From: Oscillospiraceae bacterium
Lineage (GTDB): Bacteria; Bacillota; Clostridia; Oscillospirales; Ruminococcaceae
Direction: 5' to 3'
Assembly (NCBI GenBank): GCA_017410745.1
Contig: JAFPPJ010000342.1
Location: 1-24,713 of the forward strand
Length of the DNA: 24,713 nt
The notes beneath the pieces were generated by a model that saw nothing but the letters and a program-made list of their open reading frames with translations, had not been told where the DNA came from and searched no databases. Below, piece after piece: positions 1-7,478 of this stretch. The translations under genes and the position numbers were made by a program. Position 1 is the first letter of the stretch; every line of letters starts with the position of its first letter.

Positions 1-1664
1 TCATGGTGCTTGCCCCCGACGGCGAGATCACCGAGAGACTGCTCGACAGGGTGCAGAACCGCGAGGAAGTACAGGCTTATATCGACGAGACCAAGAAGAA
101 GAACGATATGGACCGCACCGAGCTCAACAAGACTAAATCCGGCTGCGAGCTCAAGGGCGTTACCTGCATAAATCCCGTAAACGGCAAGGAAGTGCGTATA
201 TTCATCGGCGACTTCGTACTTGCAAGCTACGGCACAGGCGCTGTCATGGCTGTTCCCAGCCATGACCAGAGAGACTTTGAATACGCTGTGGCTCATAATA
301 TAGATATGATACAGGTAATCGACGGCAAGGATGAGCACATAGACGTTTCCGAAGCTGCCATGGAAAAGGGCGAGTATCTCGGCAAGGGCTACAAGCTCAT
401 AAACTCGGAGGAATTCTCAGGTCTTACCGTTGAGGAAGCAAAGGAAGCTATCACAGTAAAGCTCGAGAAGATGGGCAGAGCAAAGCGCACTGTCAATTAT
501 CATTTCCGCGAATGGATATTCGCTCGTCAGCGTTACTGGGGTGAGCCTGTTCCTGTGGTACATACCGAGGACGGAAAGATACATGTACTTGACGATGAGG
601 AACTTCCTCTGGTACTGCCCGAGCTCGACGATTACAAGGGCAAGAACGGCAAGGCACCTCTTGAAAATGCCACCGAATGGAAAAAGTATGACCACAACGG
701 CATAAAAGGCGTGCGCGAGACTTCCACTATGCCCGGAAGCGCAGGTTCGAGCTGGTACTTCTTCAGATATATCGATCCGCACAACGACAAGGAGTTTGCT
801 GATCAGGAGCTCCTGAAGCACTGGATGCCCGTAGATCTCTACATAGGAGGCCCCGAGCACGCTGTGGGACATCTGATGTACTCTCGTATCTGGAACAGAT
901 ATCTCTACGACAAGGGTCTTGCACCTACAAAGGAGCCCTTCAAAAAGCTCGTTCATCAGGGCATGATACTCGGAGAGAACGGCATCAAGATGGGCAAGCG
1001 TTTCCCTGAATTCGTCGTTAATCCTTCGGATATAGTAAGAGACTACGGTGCAGACACACTCAGGCTCTACGAAATGTTCATGGGTCCTCTCGAGGTCAGC
1101 AAGCCCTGGAGCAAGAGCGGTGTTGAAGGCGCAAAGAGATTCATACAGAGAGTATGGAATTTCTTTACCGAGCCTGAAAATCTCACTGCTGACAATGACG
1201 GTTCGCTCACAAAGGTATACCACCAGACAGTAAAGAAGGTCACCGACGACTATGAGCAGCTCGCATTCAATACTGCGATAGCACAGATGATGATATTCGT
1301 CAATGCTGTGTACAAGAACGGCAAATGCCCGATGGAATATGCAGAGGGACTTGTCAAGATGCTGTCCTGCATCTCACCTCATGTCTGTGAGGAGATATGG
1401 CAGATACTCGGTCATACCGATACCATAGCCTATGAAAGCTGGCCTGCCTATGATGAAGCACAGCTTGTAGAGGATACCATAGAGATCGCCGTACAGATAA
1501 ACGGCAAGGTAAAGGCCAAGATAAATATCCCCGCAGATGCAGACAATGATGCTGCGATATCCGCAGCCAAGGCTGATGCAGCAGTTGCTGCTGCAATAGA
1601 CGGCAAGAATATCGTCAAGGAGATATATGTCAAGGGCAGACTTGTAAACATCGTTGCAAAGTAA
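1..1664 (+). CDS. leuS: Leucyl-tRNA synthetase, 5'-truncated by window edge
   Basis: This class I aminoacyl-tRNA synthetase charges tRNA-Leu in the cytoplasm and edits mischarged products. The gene is open from base 1, so its N-terminus, including the HIGH motif, lies outside the window; 553 codons from the first visible ATG remain, ending in TAA. The visible part begins in the CP1 editing domain, with a GTGAVMAVPSHDQRDFEYA block at about 215-290 that resembles the editing-site signature. It continues through the catalytic core (RQRYWGEPVPV near 525-560), then the anticodon-binding helical domain and the C-terminal domain (EIAVQINGKVKAKI). The position of the KMSKS loop reads KMGKR (bases 987-1001), an unusual variant followed by a VNPSDIVRDYGADTLRLYEMF stretch typical of LeuRS. 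Identity is very secure; only the start is missing. Confidence 0.97.
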   Translation, partial: MVLAPDGEITERLLDRVQNREEVQAYIDETKKKNDMDRTELNKTKSGCELKGVTCINPVNGKEVRIFIGDFVLASYGTGAVMAVPSHDQRDFEYAVAHNIDMIQVIDGKDEHIDVSEAAMEKGEYLGKGYKLINSEEFSGLTVEEAKEAITVKLEKMGRAKRTVNYHFREWIFARQRYWGEPVPVVHTEDGKIHVLDDEELPLVLPELDDYKGKNGKAPLENATEWKKYDHNGIKGVRETSTMPGSAGSSWYFFRYIDPHNDKEFADQELLKHWMPVDLYIGGPEHAVGHLMYSRIWNRYLYDKGLAPTKEPFKKLVHQGMILGENGIKMGKRFPEFVVNPSDIVRDYGADTLRLYEMFMGPLEVSKPWSKSGVEGAKRFIQRVWNFFTEPENLTADNDGSLTKVYHQTVKKVTDDYEQLAFNTAIAQMMIFVNAVYKNGKCPMEYAEGLVKMLSCISPHVCEEIWQILGHTDTIAYESWPAYDEAQLVEDTIEIAVQINGKVKAKINIPADADNDAAISAAKADAAVAAAIDGKNIVKEIYVKGRLVNIVAK

Positions 1665-1672
1665 CATCCGAT

Positions 1673-1700
1673 CAGCTATGCTCCCTGCGGGGCATAGCTG
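1673..1700 (+). repeat. Inverted repeat (hairpin) after leuS
   Basis: CAGCTATGC (1673-1681) is perfectly complementary to GCATAGCTG (1692-1700), and the stem can extend inward by three pairs, one of them a T-G wobble. It begins 8 bases after the leuS stop. There is no T-run on its 3' side, so it is not a textbook Rho-independent terminator. It may be a weak terminator or an RNA-processing or stability hairpin between leuS and the next gene. Confidence 0.6.
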
Positions 1701-1721
1701 TGACCATATAAGGAGCATATC

Positions 1722-2225
1722 ATGGATATAAATGTATTTGACTATACAGAGCAGATACTCAAGGCTGTGAAGAATGGCGTGCTGCTCACATCCAAGGCTG
1801 ACGGCAAAGTCAACACAATGGCTATCTCATGGGGAATGATCGGCATTGAATGGAACAAGCCCGTATTCATAACCGTTGTGCGCGAAAGCCGCTATACCAA
1901 GGAATTCATTGACAAGTCTGGCGTATTCACCGTGAATATACCCGTTGAAAGCACCGACCCCGCATTCATCAAGAAGGTCATCGCTCACTGCGGCTCCAAG
2001 TCGGGACGTGACACGGACAAGATAGCGGATATGGGCTTCACTCTCACCGATGGAGTTACGGTAGATTCCCCTGCCATAAAGGAACTGCCTCTTACCCTCG
2101 AATGCAAGGTGGTATACAAGCAGCGTCAGGATGAGCCTATGCCCGAGGGGCTGCAATCCTTCTATGCGGGCGGCGATCTTCACACCGCATACTACGGTGA
2201 GATCACAGCGGCATATATACTGTGA
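1722..2225 (+). CDS. Flavin reductase-like (FMN-binding split barrel) protein
   Basis: The 167-residue product resembles the flavin reductase-like / flavoredoxin family, small FMN-binding split-barrel proteins that transfer electrons from or to flavin. The N-terminal part (residues about 10-75) has the family pattern: a hydrophobic strand ending in TSKADGKVNTMAISWGM, then a strand with VFITVVRESRYTKEFI and VFTVNIP, which normally contacts the FMN phosphate and isoalloxazine. The full length fits the family. A clear AAGGAG Shine-Dalgarno site at 1710-1715 fixes the ATG at 1722. Its TGA overlaps the GTG of the next gene, so the two are probably translationally coupled. The physiological electron partner cannot be inferred from sequence. 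Confidence 0.85.
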   Translation: MDINVFDYTEQILKAVKNGVLLTSKADGKVNTMAISWGMIGIEWNKPVFITVVRESRYTKEFIDKSGVFTVNIPVESTDPAFIKKVIAHCGSKSGRDTDKIADMGFTLTDGVTVDSPAIKELPLTLECKVVYKQRQDEPMPEGLQSFYAGGDLHTAYYGEITAAYIL

Positions 2226-3052
2226 CAGACATACGCGGAAGAGGCGCTGTCAAAGCCCTTGCGGAGCATTTCCCGCAGCTTTGTCTGCCCGTGGGCACCG
2301 AGCGCTCCGTATATCTGCAGACGATAAACGACGCTTATACAGCCGCATCTCTTGACCATTTCCGCGGCAGCGACGGAGACTCTCTGGTCACAGAGCACAC
2401 TCCTGCGGGGGATGTGCTGATACTGACGCTTGCAGACAGAGCTGATTTTGAGACTGCGCTGAGCATCCTTGCCTATCGCTGCGAACGGCAGGATATACCA
2501 AATTCCCAGGGCGCTTCCATGATAAGCGGCGTGAGGGACAGGATGAAGCTCACCGCTGAAAAGGCGCGGTATCTCAGCGAGCATCCCGATGCAGACCCTA
2601 TGGGGCTGATAAGATATCTCAGGAACCTTGAGCGGGAACGCCTCACCTCTGCGGTGATACTTCTCTCGACAGGCGCATACAGCGGCATCACACCCGATGG
2701 ATACGATGAAGCCGAATGGCTGCGCATATCCCATACGATAAGGCGCTTCCATGAATGCACCCATTTCATATGCAGCAGGAAGTACGGCCATATGAAGGGA
2801 GTATTCGATGAGCTTGAAGCGGATACAGTCGGCATATATGCAGCTCTCGGACGCACCGATATACCGCTGCTCGAGCGTTTCCTCGGGATAGAAAACGGCG
2901 TATACACAGGCGGCAGACTTGAGATATATGCGGATATATCCGACTCTCTCCTGCAGTATGTACACGATACGCTAATTAGATTTGATGAACTTATACACGG
3001 CGGTATGGAGCCATATGAGCTTATACCGCTGATGGAACGATACTACGAATAA
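2222..3052 (+). CDS. Unrecognised protein with HExxH metallopeptidase-like motif
   Basis: I do not recognise the family of this 276-residue protein. The start is GTG at 2222-2224, overlapping the upstream stop as GTGA; there is no convincing Shine-Dalgarno site of its own, which points to translational coupling with the flavin reductase-like gene. Near the middle is HECTH (residues 177-181), a perfect HExxH zinc-binding pattern, followed 15 residues later by an acidic ELEAD (residues 197-201) that could supply the third ligand, as in gluzincin-type peptidases. No signal peptide or membrane segment is visible, so the product is probably cytosolic. The sequence is otherwise rich in Asp, Glu, Arg and Tyr. 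A zinc hydrolase is an inference from one motif plus the downstream acidic cluster; a non-enzymatic protein remains possible. Confidence 0.72.
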   Translation: MTDIRGRGAVKALAEHFPQLCLPVGTERSVYLQTINDAYTAASLDHFRGSDGDSLVTEHTPAGDVLILTLADRADFETALSILAYRCERQDIPNSQGASMISGVRDRMKLTAEKARYLSEHPDADPMGLIRYLRNLERERLTSAVILLSTGAYSGITPDGYDEAEWLRISHTIRRFHECTHFICSRKYGHMKGVFDELEADTVGIYAALGRTDIPLLERFLGIENGVYTGGRLEIYADISDSLLQYVHDTLIRFDELIHGGMEPYELIPLMERYYE

Positions 3053-3085
3053 AGGTGATAAGATATGATAAGATGCGAAGTATAT

Positions 3086-3119
3086 CCTCCATGCAAAGTT
3101 TGAGGGGACTGCATGGAGG
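3086..3119 (+). repeat. Inverted repeat after the HExxH gene
   Basis: CCTCCATGCA (3086-3095) and TGCATGGAGG (3110-3119) form a perfect 10-bp stem with a 14-base loop, 33 bases after the stop of the HExxH gene. No T-run follows, so termination is uncertain. It may be a weak terminator, an mRNA-stabilising hairpin or an operator for the downstream exporter gene. Confidence 0.55.
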
Positions 3120-3156
3120 CATAACGACCCAATAATGTAAACACAGATGTACCCTC

Positions 3157-3200
3157 TGACTTTGCTTTTAACAGACAAGATAAATAAAGGAGCAAAGTCA
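3157..3200 (+). promoter_or_regulatory. Inverted repeat overlapping the exporter's ribosome-binding site
   Basis: TGACTTTGCT (3157-3166) is perfectly complementary to AGCAAAGTCA (3191-3200), with a 24-base loop. The 3' arm contains the end of the AAAGGAG Shine-Dalgarno site (3187-3192 region) and stops one base before the ATG at 3202. As RNA this hairpin would partly occlude the ribosome-binding site. As DNA it could be a repressor operator. Either role is inferred; the complementarity itself is directly visible. Confidence 0.5.
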
Positions 3201-3201
3201 A

Positions 3202-4470
3202 ATGAAAAATTCGATCATAAAGCTAAAACACTATCTTCTTTTGTGGAGCACACAGTCGCTGTCCGCGCTCGGCAGCAGCATGACAAGCTATGCGCTGGTG
3301 CTGTGGCTGTTCGGCAAGAGCGGCTCTGCACTTGAGACCGCACTGCTCTCTGTATGCTCGTATGCGCCCTATGTGCTGATGAGCATATTTGCGGGGGCAC
3401 TGAGCGATAAATGGAACAAGAAGCGGACTATGCTTATCTGTGACCTGCTCGCGGCAATGACTACCGTTACGGCATTCCTGCTGCTGAAAACAGGCTCTCT
3501 TGCACCGTGGCATCTGTATCTGATAAATGCTGTCAACGGTCTGATGAACACGGTACAGCAGCCTGCAAGCGAGGTAGCTGCGACACAGCTTATACCAAAG
3601 GAATACTATCAGAAGACGAGCGGTCTGCGTTCATTGACAAATTCGCTCAATTCACTGCTGACGCCTGTGATATCTACGATACTGTTCACATTCGGCGGAA
3701 TATCACTGGTATTCTCGGTAGACCTCATGACCTTTGCAGCGGCGTTCATCGTACTGCTGCTGTTCATACCCATAAAGGAGCCCGAAAGCACCGATAAGAA
3801 AGAGCCTCTGCTCTCCTCTGTAAAGGAAGGGCTCAAATGGCTGAGAGGCAGCCCGACCGTTCTGACGCTCATATTCTTCCTTGCGGGAATAAACCTTATC
3901 GCATCGGCATATAACTCGGCTCTGCCCGCTATGGTACTCTCAAAGCCGCAGGGCGGTGAGGGTGTACTTGGCACAGTGAACTTCTTTGCGGGGGCTGCGG
4001 CACTGGCGGGAAGTCTGATAGCATCGCTCACTCCCGCGCCGAAGGATCGTGTGAGAGCGATATGCCTTGCACTGTTCTTCTCCATGAGTACAGAGAACTT
4101 CATGCTCGCATTCGGACAATCCCCTGTGATATGGTGCATAGGCGCAGTATGCGGATGGCTGTTCATACCCTATATGGGGGCAAACCTGGACGTTATACTG
4201 AGGAGCACCATACCCACACATATGCAGGGGCGCGTATACGCCTGCCGCAATACTCTACAGTTCTTCACGATCCCTGTGGGATATCTTGCAGGCGGAGCGC
4301 TTATCGACAAGGTATTCGAGCCGTATATGGCTGACAGGGCAGACAGCCTGCTCATATCGCTTTTCGGCAGCGGCAAGGGCTCAGGAGCCGCATTCCTCTT
4401 TGCAATCCTGGGTATCGCAGGAGTTGCGGTATGCGCTGTATTCACTATAAAACTAAAGAAGAGATCATAA
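3202..4470 (+). CDS. MFS transporter, DHA3/MefA-like multidrug efflux
   Basis: The 422-residue protein is an integral membrane major facilitator of the DHA3 type, which includes macrolide exporters such as MefA and uses the proton gradient to expel drugs or metabolites. The N-terminus has the characteristic WSTQSLSALGSSMTSYAL helix, followed by the cytoplasmic loop between helices 2 and 3, GALSDKWNKKRTM (near residues 64-76), a standard MFS loop motif. About eleven to twelve hydrophobic helices follow, with a basic, Ser/Glu-rich central loop near residue 195-215. It ends in a short Lys/Arg tail. ATG at 3202 follows an AAAGGAG site. The gene stands alone, convergent with an acetyltransferase gene, and shares a bidirectional hairpin with it. 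Substrate cannot be told; calling it a macrolide exporter would go beyond the evidence. Confidence 0.92.
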   Translation: MKNSIIKLKHYLLLWSTQSLSALGSSMTSYALVLWLFGKSGSALETALLSVCSYAPYVLMSIFAGALSDKWNKKRTMLICDLLAAMTTVTAFLLLKTGSLAPWHLYLINAVNGLMNTVQQPASEVAATQLIPKEYYQKTSGLRSLTNSLNSLLTPVISTILFTFGGISLVFSVDLMTFAAAFIVLLLFIPIKEPESTDKKEPLLSSVKEGLKWLRGSPTVLTLIFFLAGINLIASAYNSALPAMVLSKPQGGEGVLGTVNFFAGAAALAGSLIASLTPAPKDRVRAICLALFFSMSTENFMLAFGQSPVIWCIGAVCGWLFIPYMGANLDVILRSTIPTHMQGRVYACRNTLQFFTIPVGYLAGGALIDKVFEPYMADRADSLLISLFGSGKGSGAAFLFAILGIAGVAVCAVFTIKLKKRS

Positions 4471-4477
4471 CAACGAG

Positions 4478-4499
4478 CCGCCCGTTTTCTAACGGGCGG
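4478..4499. terminator. Bidirectional hairpin between convergent genes
   Basis: CCGCCCGTT (4478-4486) and AACGGGCGG (4491-4499) form a perfect 9-bp GC-rich stem with a TTCT loop. It lies between the MFS stop (4470) and the convergent acetyltransferase stop (4502). The flanks are only moderately T-rich on each exit strand, but the placement fits a shared transcription terminator. Confidence 0.8.
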
Positions 4500-4501
4500 T
4501 A

Positions 4502-5044
4502 TTATCTGTCTCTCTCGATGCAGTAGCATACTTCGCCTTCGGGTATCTTGCCCTCACGCCTGAAACGCTCCACATTGTCCGTGATATGCATGGACGACCT
4601 CTCAAGCACACGTCCGGAGCTTGTGTTCTCTCCGCGGTGATATGCTTCGAGGCGCTCTATATCTGTATGTGTGAACATATACCCTATAAGCCCCCGGAGC
4701 GCTTCTCCGGCATAGCCATGCCCACGGAATCTGTCACCAATGCAGTACTCTATCTCGGCGGTCATAATATCGGAATATACCCTGCACAGCGCTATCTGCC
4801 CGATATTATGCCCGCTTTCCTTTTCGACTATCGCCCATCTGTATGTGTCGGGCTGTTCGTAGGCTGAGATATACTTTTCAAGAAGTCCCGTGACCGCTGT
4901 GGCATCTGTATATACAGGCTCACCATATTCAAGCTGCGTGCCCGGGTCTGATGCCCAGAACTCCAGCATATCCTGCATATCCGTCATATCGAAGCGGCGG
5001 CATATGAGCCTGTCCGTCTCAAAGGCTTGAGTGCCGTTGTGCAT
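4502..5044 (-). CDS. GNAT acetyltransferase, RimJ/RimL-like
   Basis: This 180-residue cytosolic protein fits the GNAT N-acetyltransferase fold that moves acetyl from acetyl-CoA to an amine. It opens with FETDRLICRRFDMTDMQDML, the usual start of RimJ/RimL-type members, and has the acetyl-CoA pyrophosphate loop RGHGYA at residues 107-112. The C-terminal N-x-x-S-x-x-VLE region (about 140-150) is also family-like, although the usual Gly-Phe after it is replaced by Ser-Ser-Met. It starts one base after the stop of the CPBP gene and is the last gene of the long minus-strand run, ending at a bidirectional hairpin. The substrate is unknown; ribosomal protein, antibiotic or small amine are all possible. 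Confidence 0.88.
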   Translation of the reverse strand: MHNGTQAFETDRLICRRFDMTDMQDMLEFWASDPGTQLEYGEPVYTDATAVTGLLEKYISAYEQPDTYRWAIVEKESGHNIGQIALCRVYSDIMTAEIEYCIGDRFRGHGYAGEALRGLIGYMFTHTDIERLEAYHRGENTSSGRVLERSSMHITDNVERFRREGKIPEGEVCYCIERDR

Positions 5045-5045
5045 A

Positions 5046-5876
5046 TCATTTCTCCTCTTTCTTCATACAGAGCAGCACCGATATGATGATATATCCGATG
5101 ATGCTCGGCAGTGCGGCTTCTATGCCGAAATTGCCGCCCGTGAGCAGTTTGCTCGACGATTCTACGGGGATGATGATGTACGACTTATTTGCCGCACCGT
5201 TTACGATGTCTCCGACACCGAAGATACTGCCTATTATCAGAGCATTCCATAAGGAATGAGTTATCATGCCGGGGAGCAGTGACTTTGACTTCAGCGCCAT
5301 AAAGGTGAACATTACCGCTACCGATGAGCCTGCAAGAATGAGAAGCACAAGATCCGTAAGATCGAACTGCTCCATATTCATTATATGTGCGCAGGCAAAG
5401 AACACCGCAGGAACTATCACCGCCGCCTTATTGCCAAGAGTTTTCTGCATATAGCGGAATAACACTCCTCTGAACACTATTTCCTCGGTGATCCCCGCAG
5501 ACAGTCCCACACCGAACACTGCAAATATCAGCGCCTTCGGCAGTGTGGTCTCACCGGATACATATGGGTCACCGGGTAGGATGACATAGAAAAGCAGCAC
5601 CGTCGCAGGAAGTGCGATGGCAGGCACCAGCCACAGCGGGCTTATTTTCAGCCTTATGCCCAGTTCCTCCGGAGATATCTTCAGCAACTTGTCTGCGGTG
5701 AGCCATGAAAGAACGCATATGATCGCTATCCTGACTATTATGCCCAATATAAGTCCCACATATGCATCGGGCAGTATCAACTCGACCACGGACTCTCCTA
5801 TACTGCCTGCACTCAATATCACCAACACAAGGAACAACAATCCGATATTCTTTGCGATCTTCTTGACTATTTCCAT
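5046..5876 (-). CDS. CPBP family intramembrane metalloprotease
   Basis: This 276-residue multipass membrane protein belongs to the CPBP (Abi/CAAX protease, Rce1-like) family, glutamate-type intramembrane proteases. The three diagnostic motifs are present: EEIVFR with E131, E132 and R136; FxxxH with F160 and H164; and HxxxN with H207 and N211. About seven hydrophobic segments are visible, the first at residues 10-25. In Firmicutes such proteins are linked to bacteriocin self-immunity or maturation, or to unknown membrane proteolysis, but no bacteriocin gene lies next to it here. A GAGAGGA site precedes the ATG at 5876. It is 46 bases downstream of the serine hydrolase gene and one base upstream of the GNAT gene, so it is probably cotranscribed with both. 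Confidence 0.92.
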   Translation of the reverse strand: MEIVKKIAKNIGLLFLVLVILSAGSIGESVVELILPDAYVGLILGIIVRIAIICVLSWLTADKLLKISPEELGIRLKISPLWLVPAIALPATVLLFYVILPGDPYVSGETTLPKALIFAVFGVGLSAGITEEIVFRGVLFRYMQKTLGNKAAVIVPAVFFACAHIMNMEQFDLTDLVLLILAGSSVAVMFTFMALKSKSLLPGMITHSLWNALIIGSIFGVGDIVNGAANKSYIIIPVESSSKLLTGGNFGIEAALPSIIGYIIISVLLCMKKEEK

Positions 5877-5922
5877 TTTGTCCTCTCAACCTTTGCCGCA
5901 CGTTTATCTATATTGTGCTGTA

Positions 5923-7017
5923 TCATTTTTCAGCTGCAAGCTCATTCAGCAGCTTTACTCCCATTACTGTTGCGGGTATGCGGTATCCCGGCGCCATATT
6001 TGACAGTATCACCACCGCATTGCCGTTTTCACGGTCTATGCCGAGATAGCAGTTATATTTGCCTGTACCGCCGTTATGGAAGACTATGCCGTTCTTTTTG
6101 TCTATGACCCATGCCATGCCGATGTCGTCTATGTTTATATCCATCATCCTATACTGCTCACTCGAACCGTTCACTGTACAAAGGCTTTCGTGGCATACGG
6201 CAAATCTGTCATCTTCAAGCTGAAGCTCGGCATATCTGAGCATATCCTCTATATCAGACGTTACAGCGCCTGCGGGGATATACGCATCTGTGTCCTGCCA
6301 TTCCCAGCAGTTGCCGAGATCGCCGTCCTGTGTGGATACATGGGTATCCATAAGCCCCAGCTCTGCGGCATACTCATTGATTAGAGAGGTATAATCGGTG
6401 TCATATATGCTTTCAAGGACAAGACCCAGCATCGCATAGCCGAAATTGGAATACTCGTATCCATAGCTGTCCTTGTTCATATCGAGCTTTCCTGCCCTTT
6501 CAAGGAGCATATCACGCGTTACTCCGCAGTAGTCGTTCCTGCCTTTCACACGGTTGCCTATCATGGGAGTTTCAAGATAGTATCCCTTGTATCCTGAGGT
6601 ATGGGTAAGGAGCTCCTTTATCGTGGGATAGGTATTCCCTTCAGGCAGGTCAAGGTATTTGTCTATGGTATCGTCAAGCTCCGCCCTGCCTTCACTGATC
6701 GCCTTGTTTATCATAGCTGCGGTGAATGTCTTTGTAAGTGAACCTATCTCATAGGTGTGCTTCACAGGATCGAGCACCTTGCCGTCCTCACCGTACACGG
6801 TGTATGATGCTTCACCGTGCTTTATCACGCCTACGGTGATCACCGCGGACTTATTGCCGCCTGTGGTATACAAAAGCGTATCCTCAAAGGAGAGCGCGGG
6901 GATCTTGCTCATCTGTATATTTTCGTATACCGCAAGACCGCCTGTGATAAGCAGCACTGCGATTATCACGGCTGCAGCAGCCTTTATAACGGTCTTTCTG
7001 CCAAGTGGCTTCTTCAT
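5923..7017 (-). CDS. Serine beta-lactamase-like / PBP4-type hydrolase, membrane-anchored
   Basis: The 364-residue protein has the class C beta-lactamase / D-Ala-D-Ala carboxypeptidase fold (Pfam Beta-lactamase family). Visible active-site motifs are SLTK (S93 nucleophile, K96), YSN (Y189-N191) and HNGGTG (H314-G319), which replaces the KTG box. An N-terminal basic stretch followed by a hydrophobic helix (residues about 10-30) without a clear cleavage site suggests a signal anchor, with the enzyme outside the cell. Such proteins range from peptidoglycan carboxypeptidases to esterases; antibiotic hydrolysis is not implied. Its ATG overlaps the stop of the upstream GNAT gene as ATGA, so the pair is translationally coupled. 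The GNAT gene overlaps the deacetylase gene in the same way. Confidence 0.92.
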   Translation of the reverse strand: MKKPLGRKTVIKAAAAVIIAVLLITGGLAVYENIQMSKIPALSFEDTLLYTTGGNKSAVITVGVIKHGEASYTVYGEDGKVLDPVKHTYEIGSLTKTFTAAMINKAISEGRAELDDTIDKYLDLPEGNTYPTIKELLTHTSGYKGYYLETPMIGNRVKGRNDYCGVTRDMLLERAGKLDMNKDSYGYEYSNFGYAMLGLVLESIYDTDYTSLINEYAAELGLMDTHVSTQDGDLGNCWEWQDTDAYIPAGAVTSDIEDMLRYAELQLEDDRFAVCHESLCTVNGSSEQYRMMDINIDDIGMAWVIDKKNGIVFHNGGTGKYNCYLGIDRENGNAVVILSNMAPGYRIPATVMGVKLLNELAAEK

Positions 7018-7478
7018 GCTCCGTCCCTCATATCCATGCGAAGCACTACCATATCCACAAGCTGTACGCCTGCCTCAAAGATAGGATGGTCGTAATTGTC
7101 GGTGAAAAAAGATTTGATGATATGGTGCCTTGTGAATCCGCATTTCTCATAGAACGGCACCGTGAGCGGGCTGTCACCCGTACCGACCTGCAGTGTGTCA
7201 TACTCCGCGGCAAAGCGTTCCCTGACATAGTCTATCAGCTGTCGGCCGTATCCCCTGCCCTGATATTCGGGGGCTGTGGCAATATTCTTTATCTCAAGGA
7301 GTCCGCCGCCTTCATCAGTGATCACACACTCTGCCCTGACACCGCCGTCATCAAGCACGAACATCCTGCCCTTGTCAAGATAGAGATCGACCATGTCCTC
7401 CTGCTCATCGGCTAGGAGCAGCAAATCAAGATACTGCTTCTTATTCTCGGTTATCTCTCTTATCACACCGCTCATCAT
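7014..7478 (-). CDS. GNAT family N-acetyltransferase
   Basis: The 154-residue protein carries the core GNAT signature: a beta strand LLEIKNIATAP followed by EYQGRGYG, with the acetyl-CoA loop QGRGYG at residues 73-78, then a helix and the FYEKCGF strand (about 109-115) common in single-domain acetyltransferases. It is unrelated in detail to the other GNAT gene at 4502-5044. The start lies inside the end of the upstream deacetylase gene; two adjacent Met codons (ATG at 7476-7478 and 7473-7475) could serve. Its own stop overlaps the next start as ATGA. This double overlap argues that deacetylase, GNAT and serine hydrolase are made together. Substrate unknown. Confidence 0.88.
   Translation of the reverse strand: MMSGVIREITENKKQYLDLLLLADEQEDMVDLYLDKGRMFVLDDGGVRAECVITDEGGGLLEIKNIATAPEYQGRGYGRQLIDYVRERFAAEYDTLQVGTGDSPLTVPFYEKCGFTRHHIIKSFFTDNYDHPIFEAGVQLVDMVVLRMDMRDGA

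Noticed and set aside
417..1223. Long open frame (268 codons) on the minus strand opposite leuS
   Set aside because: Its translation has no recognisable family or ribosome-binding site and lies fully inside the certain leuS gene; it reflects codon bias on the opposite strand.
2192..2965. Minus-strand open frame of 257 codons opposite the HExxH gene
   Set aside because: No Shine-Dalgarno site and Cys/Tyr/Arg-rich composition typical of shadow frames; the plus-strand gene is coupled to its neighbour and shows a coherent motif.
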